A DNA stretch of 6,302 nucleotides from the NCBI GenBank assembly GCA_016184445.1, contig JACPCT010000287.1, positions 1-6,302 of the forward strand. Reading direction: 5' to 3'. A program made the position numbers and the translations under genes. Source of the stretch: Candidatus Tectimicrobiota bacterium (GTDB lineage: Bacteria; UBA8248). The notes below the pieces were generated by a model, which did no database searches, had not been told where the DNA came from, and saw only the letters and a program-made list of their open reading frames with translations. This document shows, piece by piece, positions 1 through 5,868 of the stretch (its first letter is position 1; every line of letters begins with the position of its first letter).

Positions 1-36
1 CAGGAGGCGGGAACGGGGCCGAGCCGGCAGGCCGGT

Positions 37-837
37 CTAGGAGTCGAACTTCTCGCCCGGAGGAGTGATGAGAAGGGAGAACTCGCGCATCTTCTCGGGC
101 GAGACGTCCCCGACCAGGGAGTAGATGTATTTCCCCCGGCGCCACACGCAGACGGTCACGCCGCCATGCCGGGCGGCGGTCCACTTTCTCTCGGGCGTGG
201 AAACCCAGGTGGAATTGCTCTCCGCGGGGAAGATGACGAGCACGACTGGTTTCCCTCGCCAACGGTAGAGGTAGCTGGCGATTTTCACCCCTTCGGCGAG
301 GCCCACCCGCGCTCCCTCCAGCGTGGTCTCCTGGTCGCCGGAGAAGAAGACCAAGGGGCGGAAGTTCACCCGGGGTTCGAACCAGCCCGCGATGCGGGCC
401 AGCTCGCGGGCCCTCGTCTGGCTGGGCTCGCGCTCCAGGCGGGCGCGCTGGAACTCGGCGTGGGCATCCTTGGTCAGGAGGGCGAAGGGTTCTCCCGGCT
501 TCCCCGCCTTGTCCCGCCGAAGCTGGGCCCCCACCGCCAGGACGAGGGAGGCGGCCAGCGCCCCGCCCAGGGCCGCCCACCAAAGATTCCGGGACGCGGC
601 CCGGCCGGCGCCGAGGTTTTCGATGCGCCGGCGAAGGCTGCCGGTCGCCTGGTGACGGCTCGCGAGCCCCCGGACGGCGGCGGCCGCTTCGGCCTGGGCC
701 TCGAATTCGGCCAGGCGGCCCGCCTGGGCGAGCTCGCGCCGGAGGGCGTCCACCTCCCCGGCCGTGGCGCGGCCGTGGATGGCGTCCTCCCAGCGGGAGG
801 CGAGATCCCGGGGTTCCATGCCTTCCGATCCCGCCAT
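37..837 (-). CDS. Membrane-anchored anti-sigma factor (non-zinc-finger type), putative
   Basis: Probably an inner-membrane protein that holds the ECF sigma factor encoded just upstream and releases it on an envelope signal. From the chosen start it has 266 residues: a charged, Ala/Glu/Arg-rich cytoplasmic helical part (about 1-83), one hydrophobic segment (about 84-106, NLWWAALGGALAASLVLAVG) and an extracytoplasmic domain (about 107-266). That domain has the pattern I associate with ECF anti-sigma sensor domains: LEGARVG, then an ASYLY strand, then HGGVTVCVW and YSLVGDV. No HxxxCxxC zinc motif is present; the only cysteine is in TVCVW. The ATG at 837 lies one base after the sigma factor's stop and has GAGGG eight bases upstream. 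An ATG at 852 would add five residues and overlap the sigma gene by 14 bases but has a poorer Shine-Dalgarno. The role is inferred mainly from gene order and topology; the family is not firmly identified. Confidence 0.72.
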   Translation of the reverse strand: MAGSEGMEPRDLASRWEDAIHGRATAGEVDALRRELAQAGRLAEFEAQAEAAAAVRGLASRHQATGSLRRRIENLGAGRAASRNLWWAALGGALAASLVLAVGAQLRRDKAGKPGEPFALLTKDAHAEFQRARLEREPSQTRARELARIAGWFEPRVNFRPLVFFSGDQETTLEGARVGLAEGVKIASYLYRWRGKPVVLVIFPAESNSTWVSTPERKWTAARHGGVTVCVWRRGKYIYSLVGDVSPEKMREFSLLITPPGEKFDS

Positions 838-838
838 C

Positions 839-1363
839 TCAGGCACCCTCATATCCGGCCAGCTTCTTGCGCAGCGAGTGGCGGGCGCGCCAGAGGCGGC
901 TTTTCACCGTCCCGACCGGGATTTCCATGATCCCCGCGATCTCCTCAAGCGAAAGCTCTTCGAGGTCCGCCAGCAGCACGAGCGAGCGCTGGGCCTCGGG
1001 GAGGGTGGCGAGGGCGGCGTCCAGGTCCCTCCTCAGGAGGCCGGTGGGCAAGCGGGTGAGGTCCACCCCTTGGCTCTCCGCGGACAGAAGCTCCTCGTTC
1101 TCCGGGTACTCGGAGGAGTTGACCTCGTACTTTCCCCGCCGGAGGCGGTTTAAGAAGGTCCTCCTCACGATCGTGAACAACCAAGACTTCATTTGGGTTC
1201 CAGGCGTGTATTGATTCCAGTGGACCAGGGCCCGGGCCAGGGCGTCGTGGACGAGGTCCTCCGCCTCGTCGCTGCCGCCGGTGAGCCAGCGGGCGAAGCT
1301 GTAGGCCCCATCCACATGGGTTTCCAGTTCCCGGAGGAAACGGGCCCGGCTAGGACGGGGCAT
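839..1363 (-). CDS. RNA polymerase ECF-type sigma-70 family sigma factor
   Basis: An alternative sigma factor that directs RNA polymerase to a small set of promoters. With the ATG at 1363 it has 174 residues, normal for the ECF (group 4) class, which keeps only regions 2 and 4. Region 2 covers about residues 13-77, with the core-binding DEAEDLVHDALARAL helix (32-46) and the -10 recognition stretch MKSWLFTIVRRTFLNRLRR (58-76). Region 4 covers about 112-170, with LPEAQRSLVLLADLEELS leading into the helix-turn-helix EEIAGIMEIPVGTVKSRLWRAR. No C-terminal extension follows. The ATG is 11 bases after the CoA-transferase stop, with only a weak Shine-Dalgarno, so translational coupling is possible. 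A TTG at 1402 would add 13 residues and overlap the CoA-transferase; it is less likely. The anti-sigma candidate follows directly. The ECF subgroup and target promoters cannot be assigned here. Confidence 0.93.
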   Translation of the reverse strand: MPRPSRARFLRELETHVDGAYSFARWLTGGSDEAEDLVHDALARALVHWNQYTPGTQMKSWLFTIVRRTFLNRLRRGKYEVNSSEYPENEELLSAESQGVDLTRLPTGLLRRDLDAALATLPEAQRSLVLLADLEELSLEEIAGIMEIPVGTVKSRLWRARHSLRKKLAGYEGA

Positions 1364-1374
1364 GGAGGCGGCGC

Positions 1375-2586
1375 TCAGGCCCTGGCAGCGGCTGGCTGGC
1401 AAGCTTTTGCGGCCCCCGAGGCCAGGAGGGAGGCGATCCGGGCCTCGGAATAGCCCAGGATGTCCTTGAGGACCGCTTCGGTGTCCTCTCCCAGGAGAGG
1501 GGCGGGGCGGAGGTCGGGGTTGCGGCCCGCGACGCGGTCCAGAATGGGGTTCCCCACCATCCGCACCGGGCCGAGGCCGGGGTATTCATAGGTGCGGATC
1601 ATCTCGCGCGCCTCGACCTGCTCGTTTTCGAGGGCGCGGTCCAGGGTATTCACCGGGGCGCTGGGCACCCCCGCCTTCTCGAACAGATCCAGCCATTCCT
1701 CTCCCGGCCGGGAGCGGAGGATGTCCTCCAGCAGGGGGAGCAGCCCGGCCCGGTTCTCCGAGCGCAGGTCGTTCGTCTTGTACCGGGGGTCGTCCGCCAG
1801 CTCGGGGATGCCCATCACCTCGCACGTCTTCTTCCAGAAGCGCTCCTCCCGCGGGGAGAGCACGATGTAGATCGTCTTCGTCGCGAAGGCCTGGTAGGGG
1901 ACCATGTACTCGTGCGCGCTTCCCGGCGGCTCAGGGAGATCCCCCTTGTTGAGGTACATGGTCGAGATGTAGCCGAACATGGCCAACTGGACGTCGAACA
2001 TGGGCACTTCCAGATGGGCCGCCCCGCCGCCCCGCGCTCGCCCGAGCAACCCTCCCATGCAGGCCAGGGCGGTGTAGAGGGCGGTGGTGATGTCGGCGGT
2101 GGGGACGCCGTGGCGGACGGGCGGGCGCCCGGGCTCACCGGTGATCGACATATGGCCGCTGATGCCCTGCAGGACCAGGTCGAAGGCGGGCCGGTCGCGC
2201 CAGGGTCCTCTCTCCCCATAGCCGCTCGAGTCCACGAAGACGATGCCCGGGTTGACCTCCTTGAGCGCGGCGAAGCCCAGGCCCAGGCGGTCCATGGTGC
2301 CGGGGCGGAAGTTCGCGATGACGGCGTCCGAGCGTGCCGCGAGGCCGAGAAAGGCCTCCTTCCCCTCGGGCTTCTTGAGGTCGAGGACGACGCTCTTCTT
2401 CCCCCGGTTGAAGGTGAGGAAGATGCTCGAGATCGGCCCCAGCCCCGCGATGCTCGGGTTCCGGCCCAGGTCGCCCCCGGGCGCCTCCACCTTGATGACC
2501 TCGGCGCCCATGTCGGCGAGGATCATCCCGCCCCCCGTCCCGGCGATCACCTGGCCTGTCTCGATGATGCGGTAGCCTTCCAGCAT
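1375..2586 (-). CDS. CaiB/BaiF (class III, family III) CoA-transferase
   Basis: A cytoplasmic enzyme that moves CoA from a donor acyl-CoA to an acceptor carboxylate through enzyme-bound anhydride and thioester intermediates. It has 403 residues, the usual size for the family. It begins with the typical LEGYRIIETGQVIAGT strand and the GAEVIKVEAPGGDLGR loop (about 28-42). FNRGKKSVVLDLKKPEG (59-75), NFRPGTMDRLGLG (92-104) and GYGERGPW (122-129) follow. The expected catalytic aspartate is D165 in GVPTADITTALYTAL, by alignment with Asp169 of formyl-CoA transferase. The C-terminal GVPSAPVNTL and VGNPI motifs are also family features. The ATG at 2586 was chosen because it fits the family N-terminus and has AAGGGAG ten bases upstream. 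An upstream ATG at 2658 would add a proline-rich tail overlapping the MaoC gene. Donor and acceptor are unknown; the MaoC and acyl-CoA dehydrogenase neighbours suggest acid activation for a beta-oxidation-like route. Confidence 0.93.
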   Translation of the reverse strand: MLEGYRIIETGQVIAGTGGGMILADMGAEVIKVEAPGGDLGRNPSIAGLGPISSIFLTFNRGKKSVVLDLKKPEGKEAFLGLAARSDAVIANFRPGTMDRLGLGFAALKEVNPGIVFVDSSGYGERGPWRDRPAFDLVLQGISGHMSITGEPGRPPVRHGVPTADITTALYTALACMGGLLGRARGGGAAHLEVPMFDVQLAMFGYISTMYLNKGDLPEPPGSAHEYMVPYQAFATKTIYIVLSPREERFWKKTCEVMGIPELADDPRYKTNDLRSENRAGLLPLLEDILRSRPGEEWLDLFEKAGVPSAPVNTLDRALENEQVEAREMIRTYEYPGLGPVRMVGNPILDRVAGRNPDLRPAPLLGEDTEAVLKDILGYSEARIASLLASGAAKACQPAAARA

Positions 2587-2596
2587 GGATGAATCG

Positions 2597-2603
2597 CTCC
2601 CTT
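2597..2603 (-). promoter_or_regulatory. Shine-Dalgarno deciding the CoA-transferase start
   Basis: The minus strand reads AAGGGAG ten bases before the ATG at 2586. It lies in the 28-base gap after the MaoC hydratase stop and supports the internal ATG over the longer reading from 2658. Confidence 0.6.
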
Positions 2604-2614
2604 GCGAAGGTGCC

Positions 2615-3055
2615 TCAGCCCTGCGGGGCCGCGGTGGCGGTGGCCTTGATGAGGACATCCCCCCGCTGGGTGACGGCCTCGGCCTCGACCTCCACCCGCT
2701 TCTCCCCGGACTCCTCGTAGCAGCGCGTGACCCGGGCCTTGCAGAGCACCATGTCGCCCGGCCATGCCTGCGCGCTGAAGCGGATGCGGAACTTGCGGAG
2801 CGAGGCGGGGCCGAGCCACTCCGTCAGCGCCCTCCCCAGGTAGCCCCCCTGGAGCATCCCCTGGGCGAAGGGCCTGTCGAAGCCCGAGCGGATGGCGTAG
2901 ATCTCGTCGTGGTGGTTCGGGTTGAAGTCCCCGCTCGCCCCGGCGTAGCGGACGAAGTCGGTCCGGGTGAGGGGGCCCACGGTGAGCTCATGCCGCGCGC
3001 CCTCGGCCAGTTCTTCCCACTTCGCGTATGTCAGGCTTGCCGTCTGTATGGCCAT
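2615..3055 (-). CDS. MaoC-like (R)-specific enoyl-CoA hydratase, catalytic-type hot-dog subunit
   Basis: Predicted to hydrate a trans-2-enoyl-CoA to a 3-hydroxyacyl-CoA (or the reverse dehydration). It has 146 residues, a single hot-dog domain. The hydratase signature is YAGASGDFNPNHHDEIYA (about 37-54). D43 and H48 match the catalytic Asp/His pair of PhaJ-type hydratases (Asp31/His36 in the Aeromonas enzyme). FAQGML (63-68) is the conserved turn after it. FRIRFSAQAWPGDMVLCKARV (89-109) forms the beta-sheet part that usually contacts substrate. The ATG at 3055 starts three bases after the stop of the N-type MaoC gene (TGA-GAG-ATG on the minus strand), a spacing typical of co-translated partner subunits. 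The N-terminus MAIQTASLTYAKWEEL is plausible for the family. It may act alone or as the catalytic half of a heteromer; the substrate is unknown. Confidence 0.9.
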   Translation of the reverse strand: MAIQTASLTYAKWEELAEGARHELTVGPLTRTDFVRYAGASGDFNPNHHDEIYAIRSGFDRPFAQGMLQGGYLGRALTEWLGPASLRKFRIRFSAQAWPGDMVLCKARVTRCYEESGEKRVEVEAEAVTQRGDVLIKATATAAPQG

Positions 3056-3058
3056 CTC

Positions 3059-3529
3059 TCAGCCCTCAGCCTTCGGCGGCGCGGCGGTCTCGATGAGGGT
3101 CCGGCGCGCGAGTTGCACCAGCTCTCCCTTCTCGTCGGTGAAGCGCGTCTCGATGACGACGAAGGTCATCATGCCGCCCCGCTTCCCCGGCTTCTCCTCG
3201 TGGGAGGCGATGGCGTTCCGCCCCCGCAGCACCATGCCCGCCACCAGGGGCTTAAAGTACTCGAACTCCTGCTCCCCGTGGAGGCGGCGCTTGGGGTCGT
3301 AGCCGAGGTGGGGCATGGGATCGTTCCCGGGGTTCTCGTGCCAGAACTGCCGGGTGAAGGTCGGGGGGGCCACCACGTCCGGGTAGCCCGACGCCCGGGC
3401 GGCCTCGGGGTCGGTGTGGACGGGGTCCTGGAGTCCGAGGACGAGTGCGTACTCGCGGATCTTTCCCCGTTCCACCCGGAATTCGAAGGGCGGGAACTCG
3501 CGCTTGAGAACGGCCGGATCCAAGGGCAT
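3059..3529 (-). CDS. N-type MaoC / FAS1-like dehydratase domain protein (MaoC_dehydrat_N), likely partner subunit
   Basis: A 156-residue single hot-dog protein of the family seen in mycobacterial HadA/HadC-like subunits and N-terminal halves of double-hot-dog hydratases. Family marks: PPFEFRVERGKIREYALVLG (13-32), DPVHTDPEAARASGY (35-49), VVAPPTFTRQFW (52-63) and LHGEQEFEYFKPLVAGMVLRGR (83-103). Aligned with the downstream hydratase, its GLQDPVHTD (32-40) matches GDFNPNHHD (42-50). The catalytic Asp is replaced by Leu33 while the His is kept as H38. This suggests a substrate-binding or structural subunit rather than an independent catalyst. The ATG at 3529 has GAGGA about nine bases upstream. 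The three-base gap to the next gene fits a heterodimer. Part of the assignment is inference: N-type proteins often lack the full active-site motif, so loss of Asp is not by itself decay. Confidence 0.88.
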   Translation of the reverse strand: MPLDPAVLKREFPPFEFRVERGKIREYALVLGLQDPVHTDPEAARASGYPDVVAPPTFTRQFWHENPGNDPMPHLGYDPKRRLHGEQEFEYFKPLVAGMVLRGRNAIASHEEKPGKRGGMMTFVVIETRFTDEKGELVQLARRTLIETAAPPKAEG

Positions 3530-3570
3530 GAGCGTGAATCCTCAGGGTAAAAGGAAATGTGGAGGAAAGA

Positions 3571-3591
3571 GGCCTCCCGCCCCGGCAGGCC
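3571..3591 (-). terminator. Possible weak terminator after the acyl-CoA dehydrogenase gene
   Basis: On the minus strand GGCCTGCC pairs with GGGAGGCC around a five-base loop, with one G-G mismatch. It is followed by the pyrimidine tract TCTTTCCTCC (3570-3561). It lies between the acyl-CoA dehydrogenase stop and the N-type MaoC start. The T tract is interrupted, so it may only attenuate readthrough, or it may be chance pairing in G+C-rich DNA. Confidence 0.3.
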
Positions 3592-3622
3592 CCCTCAGTC
3601 TCACCGCGATCGGGGCTTTTTT
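3587..3622 (+). terminator. Terminator-like hairpin with T6 tract, facing against the genes
   Basis: On the plus strand AGGCCCC (3587-3593) can pair with GGGGCTT (3612-3618), including one G-T wobble, around an 18-base loop. A run of six T (3617-3622) follows. This is the only clean T6 run after a G+C-rich arm in the gap, but no gene is read in this direction. It could stop antisense transcription or be fortuitous; the long loop lowers confidence. Confidence 0.25.
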
Positions 3623-3646
3623 CAAGGGGACGCGGCGGGGCCGGTT

Positions 3647-4789
3647 TCAGAGCCCGATCGCCTTGGCGATGATGTTGCGCTGGACCTCGCTGGTGCCCGC
3701 GCCGATGGTGGCGAGGCGGGCGTCGCGGTAGTGCCGCTCCATCGCGGCCTCGCCGATGTAGCCGTAGCCCCCCATCACCTGGACGCCGAGGTCGGCCACC
3801 CGCTTGTAGGCCTCCCCGGCGTAGAGCTTGAGGGTGGCCGCCTCCAGGCGGCCGGCCTTCCCCTGGGAGGCCAGCCAGGCGAAGCGGTAGACATGGAGCC
3901 GCGCCGTGTCCACCAGCACGTGCATCTCGGCCAGCATGTGACTCACCGCCTGGAAGGATCCGATGGGCCGGCCGAACTGCTTGCGCTCGCGGGCGTGGGA
4001 GAGGGCCAGATCGAGCGCGGCCGCGGCCGCCCCGGTCCGCGCGGCGGAGAGGCAGAGACGCTCGTAGTTCAGGTAGGCCATGAGCCCCTTCCACCCCTGG
4101 CCAATCCCTCCCAGCACCTCGTCCTCCCGCGCCAGGACCCTCTCGTAGTAGACGACCGAGGTGCCCATCGCGCGGTGGCCGAGGACGGGGAGCTTCTTCC
4201 AGGTGACGCCCTCGCGCTTGGCGGGGAGGAGGAAGTTGGTGATCCCCTCATGCCGCTGGCCGGAGTCGCCAGTGCGGGTCGCTACGAGGATGTGGGTGGC
4301 GATGGGCATGCCGGAGGTGAAGTTCTTGACCCCCGTGACCCGGAAGTGATCCCCGTCCGGCTCCGCCCGGGTGATGATGGCCGCGGCGTCCGAGCCCGCC
4401 TCCGGCTCGGTCAGGCTGAAGGCGACGAAGGCCTCCCCCCTCAGGGTGGCCGGGACCAGCTCGGCCTTCTGCTTCTCGGTGCCGCTGATGAGCACCGCCT
4501 CGCAGCCGTAGCACACGTTCCGGAAGATGACGGTGGCGAGGTCCAGGTAGTGCATCCCGGCCGTTTCGAGCACGATCGCCAGGTCGAGCGCGCTCCCGCC
4601 CATGCCCCCGTAGGCCTCGGGCGCCGAAACCCCCACCCAACCGTCCCTGGCGAGGGCGAGGTAGGCCTCTACGGGGGCTTCCCCCTTGCGGTCGCACTCC
4701 ATGGCGTACTCCGGCGGGCACACCCGCCCGAGCAGGCCGTGGAGGGTGCGGCGCATCATCTCCTGTTGTTCGCTGAAGGCGAAGTCCAA
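3647..4789 (-). CDS. Acyl-CoA dehydrogenase (FAD-dependent)
   Basis: Oxidises an acyl-CoA to the trans-2-enoyl-CoA, passing electrons through FAD, normally to electron-transfer flavoprotein. It has 380 residues, the usual length. Family marks in order: MDFAFSEQQEMMR at the N-terminus, APEAYGGMGGSALD (56-69), FSLTEPEAGSDAA (124-136), the flavin/substrate strand FRVTGVKNFTSG (149-160), RKQFGRPIGSFQ (269-280) and QVMGGYGYIGE (337-347) leading to RDARLATIGAGTSEVQRNIIA. Where medium-chain enzymes carry the catalytic Glu (IYEGT) this protein has IGAGT, with Ala364 in its place. E243 in NYERL sits where isovaleryl-CoA and long-chain dehydrogenases place their base and is the likely replacement. The start is a TTG at 4789: the reading frame has no ATG between there and an in-frame stop at 4838-4840, GGGAG lies seven bases upstream, and the product begins exactly like family members. 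Chain-length specificity cannot be read. Confidence 0.94.
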   Translation of the reverse strand: MDFAFSEQQEMMRRTLHGLLGRVCPPEYAMECDRKGEAPVEAYLALARDGWVGVSAPEAYGGMGGSALDLAIVLETAGMHYLDLATVIFRNVCYGCEAVLISGTEKQKAELVPATLRGEAFVAFSLTEPEAGSDAAAIITRAEPDGDHFRVTGVKNFTSGMPIATHILVATRTGDSGQRHEGITNFLLPAKREGVTWKKLPVLGHRAMGTSVVYYERVLAREDEVLGGIGQGWKGLMAYLNYERLCLSAARTGAAAAALDLALSHARERKQFGRPIGSFQAVSHMLAEMHVLVDTARLHVYRFAWLASQGKAGRLEAATLKLYAGEAYKRVADLGVQVMGGYGYIGEAAMERHYRDARLATIGAGTSEVQRNIIAKAIGL

Positions 4790-4796
4790 GGGCTCA

Positions 4797-4801
4797 CTCC
4801 C
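4797..4801 (-). promoter_or_regulatory. Shine-Dalgarno supporting the TTG start of the acyl-CoA dehydrogenase
   Basis: The minus strand reads GGGAG, seven bases before the TTG at 4789-4787. With the absence of any in-frame ATG upstream, it supports a non-ATG start. Confidence 0.55.
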
Positions 4802-4836
4802 GCAGGGTGGATGGCATGGGGGCCGGCCCGGGCGCG

Positions 4837-4842
4837 ATTATG
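4837..4842 (-). promoter_or_regulatory. Possible -10 element upstream of the acyl-CoA dehydrogenase
   Basis: The minus strand reads CATAAT, five of six matches to TATAAT, in an otherwise very G+C-rich 92-base gap and about 47 bases before the start codon. No convincing -35 hexamer lies 16-19 bases upstream. It sits in the loop between two CCCGGG-containing arms (4827-4833 and 4843-4849). Weak support only. Confidence 0.2.
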
Positions 4843-4881
4843 GCCCGGGTGCGGGGGGTTGCGCCAGTCTCGGGCCGGATT

Positions 4882-5850
4882 TCAGGCCAGGGCCTCCGGA
4901 TTGACCACGTCCCTAGGTTTTCCGGCCGCGAAGGCCGCCACCCGGTCGATGGCCAGGCCCAGGTAATCCTTCAGGGTCTCGTAGGAGGCGTAGCCCAGGT
5001 GGGGGGTGCACACCACGTTGTCCATTCGGAGGAGAGGGTGCTGCCCGCCCAGCACGGGTTCCTCCTCATAGACATCCACCGCCGCGAAGCCGGGGCGCCC
5101 GGCGCGCAGGGCGGTGACCAGGGCGCCCGCCTCGATGATGTCGGCGCGGCTCGTGTTGACGAAAAGCGAATCGGGCTTCATGCGCGCCAGGTCCTTGAGG
5201 GTGACGAGGCCCCGCGTGGCCTTGTTCAGGGGGAGGTGGATGGAGACGATGTCGCACGACTCGAAGAAGGCCTCCCGGTTCTTGGCCATCTCGAACCCTT
5301 CGGCCCGGGCACGCTCGGCGGTGGCCTCCCGGCCCCAGGCGTGGATGTTCATCCCGAAGGCCTTCGCCAGCTGGGCGACCCGGCCGCCGATCTTCCCCAG
5401 GGCGTAGACGCCCAGGGTCTTGCCGTGGACGATGCGCCCCATGGGCGCCACCTGCCATTTCCCCCGTTTCATCCCCTCCATCTCGGCCGGGATGCGGCGC
5501 ATGGCCGCGAGGATGAGCGCCCAGGTCAGCTCGACCGTGGAGGGGTTGCCGGCGGCGCCGGCCGTCACCGCGATCTTGCGCCGCGTGCAGGCCTCCATGG
5601 GGATGTGGGAGCCGACGCCAGCCGTCTGGCTGATGAGGCGGAGCCTGGGCAGGCGCTCGAGCAATTCCTCTGAGAGCTCGGTCCGCTGGCGGATGAGGAC
5701 GATGGCCTCGGCGTCCTTCAGGCGCCCGGCCAGGGCGTCCACTCCCTTCACGGTGTCCCGGTGGATGGTGACGTCGTGCCCTCTGAGCTTGTCGAGCAGC
5801 CCGCACGCCCTGACCGCGTCCTGGTAGTCATCGAGAATGACCACGTTCAT
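4882..5850 (-). CDS. D-2-hydroxyacid dehydrogenase family protein (NAD(P)-dependent)
   Basis: Predicted to interconvert a 2-hydroxyacid and a 2-oxoacid with a nicotinamide cofactor. It has 322 residues, the normal size, and no C-terminal ACT domain, so it is not a long-form phosphoglycerate dehydrogenase. The substrate domain begins MNVVILDDYQDAV; SQTAGVGSHI (74-83) is the usual loop near the substrate. The nucleotide domain starts at GKTLGVYALGKIGGRVA (143-159). Catalytic residues by alignment with phosphoglycerate dehydrogenase are R235 (NTSRADIIE), E264 (DVYEEEP) and H284 (TPHLGY). The first glycine of GxGxxG is Ala150, and the usual acidic residue ending the second Rossmann strand is absent (AWGRE, 171-175). 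This leaves NAD versus NADP preference open. The start is clear: AAGGAGGG lies four bases before the ATG, 18 bases after the ligase-like gene's stop. The substrate is unknown. Confidence 0.93.
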   Translation of the reverse strand: MNVVILDDYQDAVRACGLLDKLRGHDVTIHRDTVKGVDALAGRLKDAEAIVLIRQRTELSEELLERLPRLRLISQTAGVGSHIPMEACTRRKIAVTAGAAGNPSTVELTWALILAAMRRIPAEMEGMKRGKWQVAPMGRIVHGKTLGVYALGKIGGRVAQLAKAFGMNIHAWGREATAERARAEGFEMAKNREAFFESCDIVSIHLPLNKATRGLVTLKDLARMKPDSLFVNTSRADIIEAGALVTALRAGRPGFAAVDVYEEEPVLGGQHPLLRMDNVVCTPHLGYASYETLKDYLGLAIDRVAAFAAGKPRDVVNPEALA

Positions 5851-5854
5851 GTGT

Positions 5855-5862
5855 CCCTCCTT
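5855..5862 (-). promoter_or_regulatory. Strong Shine-Dalgarno of the hydroxyacid dehydrogenase
   Basis: The minus strand reads AAGGAGGG, four bases before the ATG at 5850, inside the 18-base gap after the ligase-like gene. It is the strongest ribosome binding site in the window and fixes this start. Confidence 0.75.
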
Positions 5863-5868
5863 GATGGA

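Noticed and set aside
1..36. Small inverted repeat (CCGGC/GCCGG) after the anti-sigma stop as a terminator
   Set aside because: Two-base loop, no T tract and too close to the window edge to judge.
166..930. Plus-strand open frame opposite the anti-sigma gene
   Set aside because: Gly/Arg/Pro-rich shadow frame overlapping the minus-strand membrane protein and sigma gene end.
1364..1402. TTG start for the sigma factor at 1402
   Set aside because: It would overlap the CoA-transferase 3' end; the ATG at 1363 gives a normal-length ECF sigma factor directly after the preceding stop.
1912..2592. Plus-strand open frame opposite the CoA-transferase
   Set aside because: Entirely antisense to a clear CaiB/BaiF protein; no domain features.
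2587..2658. N-terminal extension of the CoA-transferase from the ATG at 2658
   Set aside because: The added 24 residues are proline/serine-rich, overlap the MaoC gene and do not match the family, which starts at the LEGYRIIE strand; the ATG at 2586 has a good Shine-Dalgarno.
2585..3550. Plus-strand open frame (321 codons) opposite the MaoC pair
   Set aside because: It spans two well-supported minus-strand genes and their gap, has low-complexity composition and no family features.
4827..4849. Hairpin CCCGGGC / GCCCGGG as a terminator for the hydroxyacid dehydrogenase
   Set aside because: Seven-base G+C stem but no T tract follows on the minus strand; such stems are common by chance at this composition.
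3557..4966. Long plus-strand open frame (469 codons) opposite the acyl-CoA dehydrogenase
   Set aside because: It is antisense to a clear acyl-CoA dehydrogenase; its product is Gly/Arg/Pro/His-rich with no recognisable domain, as expected from stop-poor frames in G+C-rich DNA.
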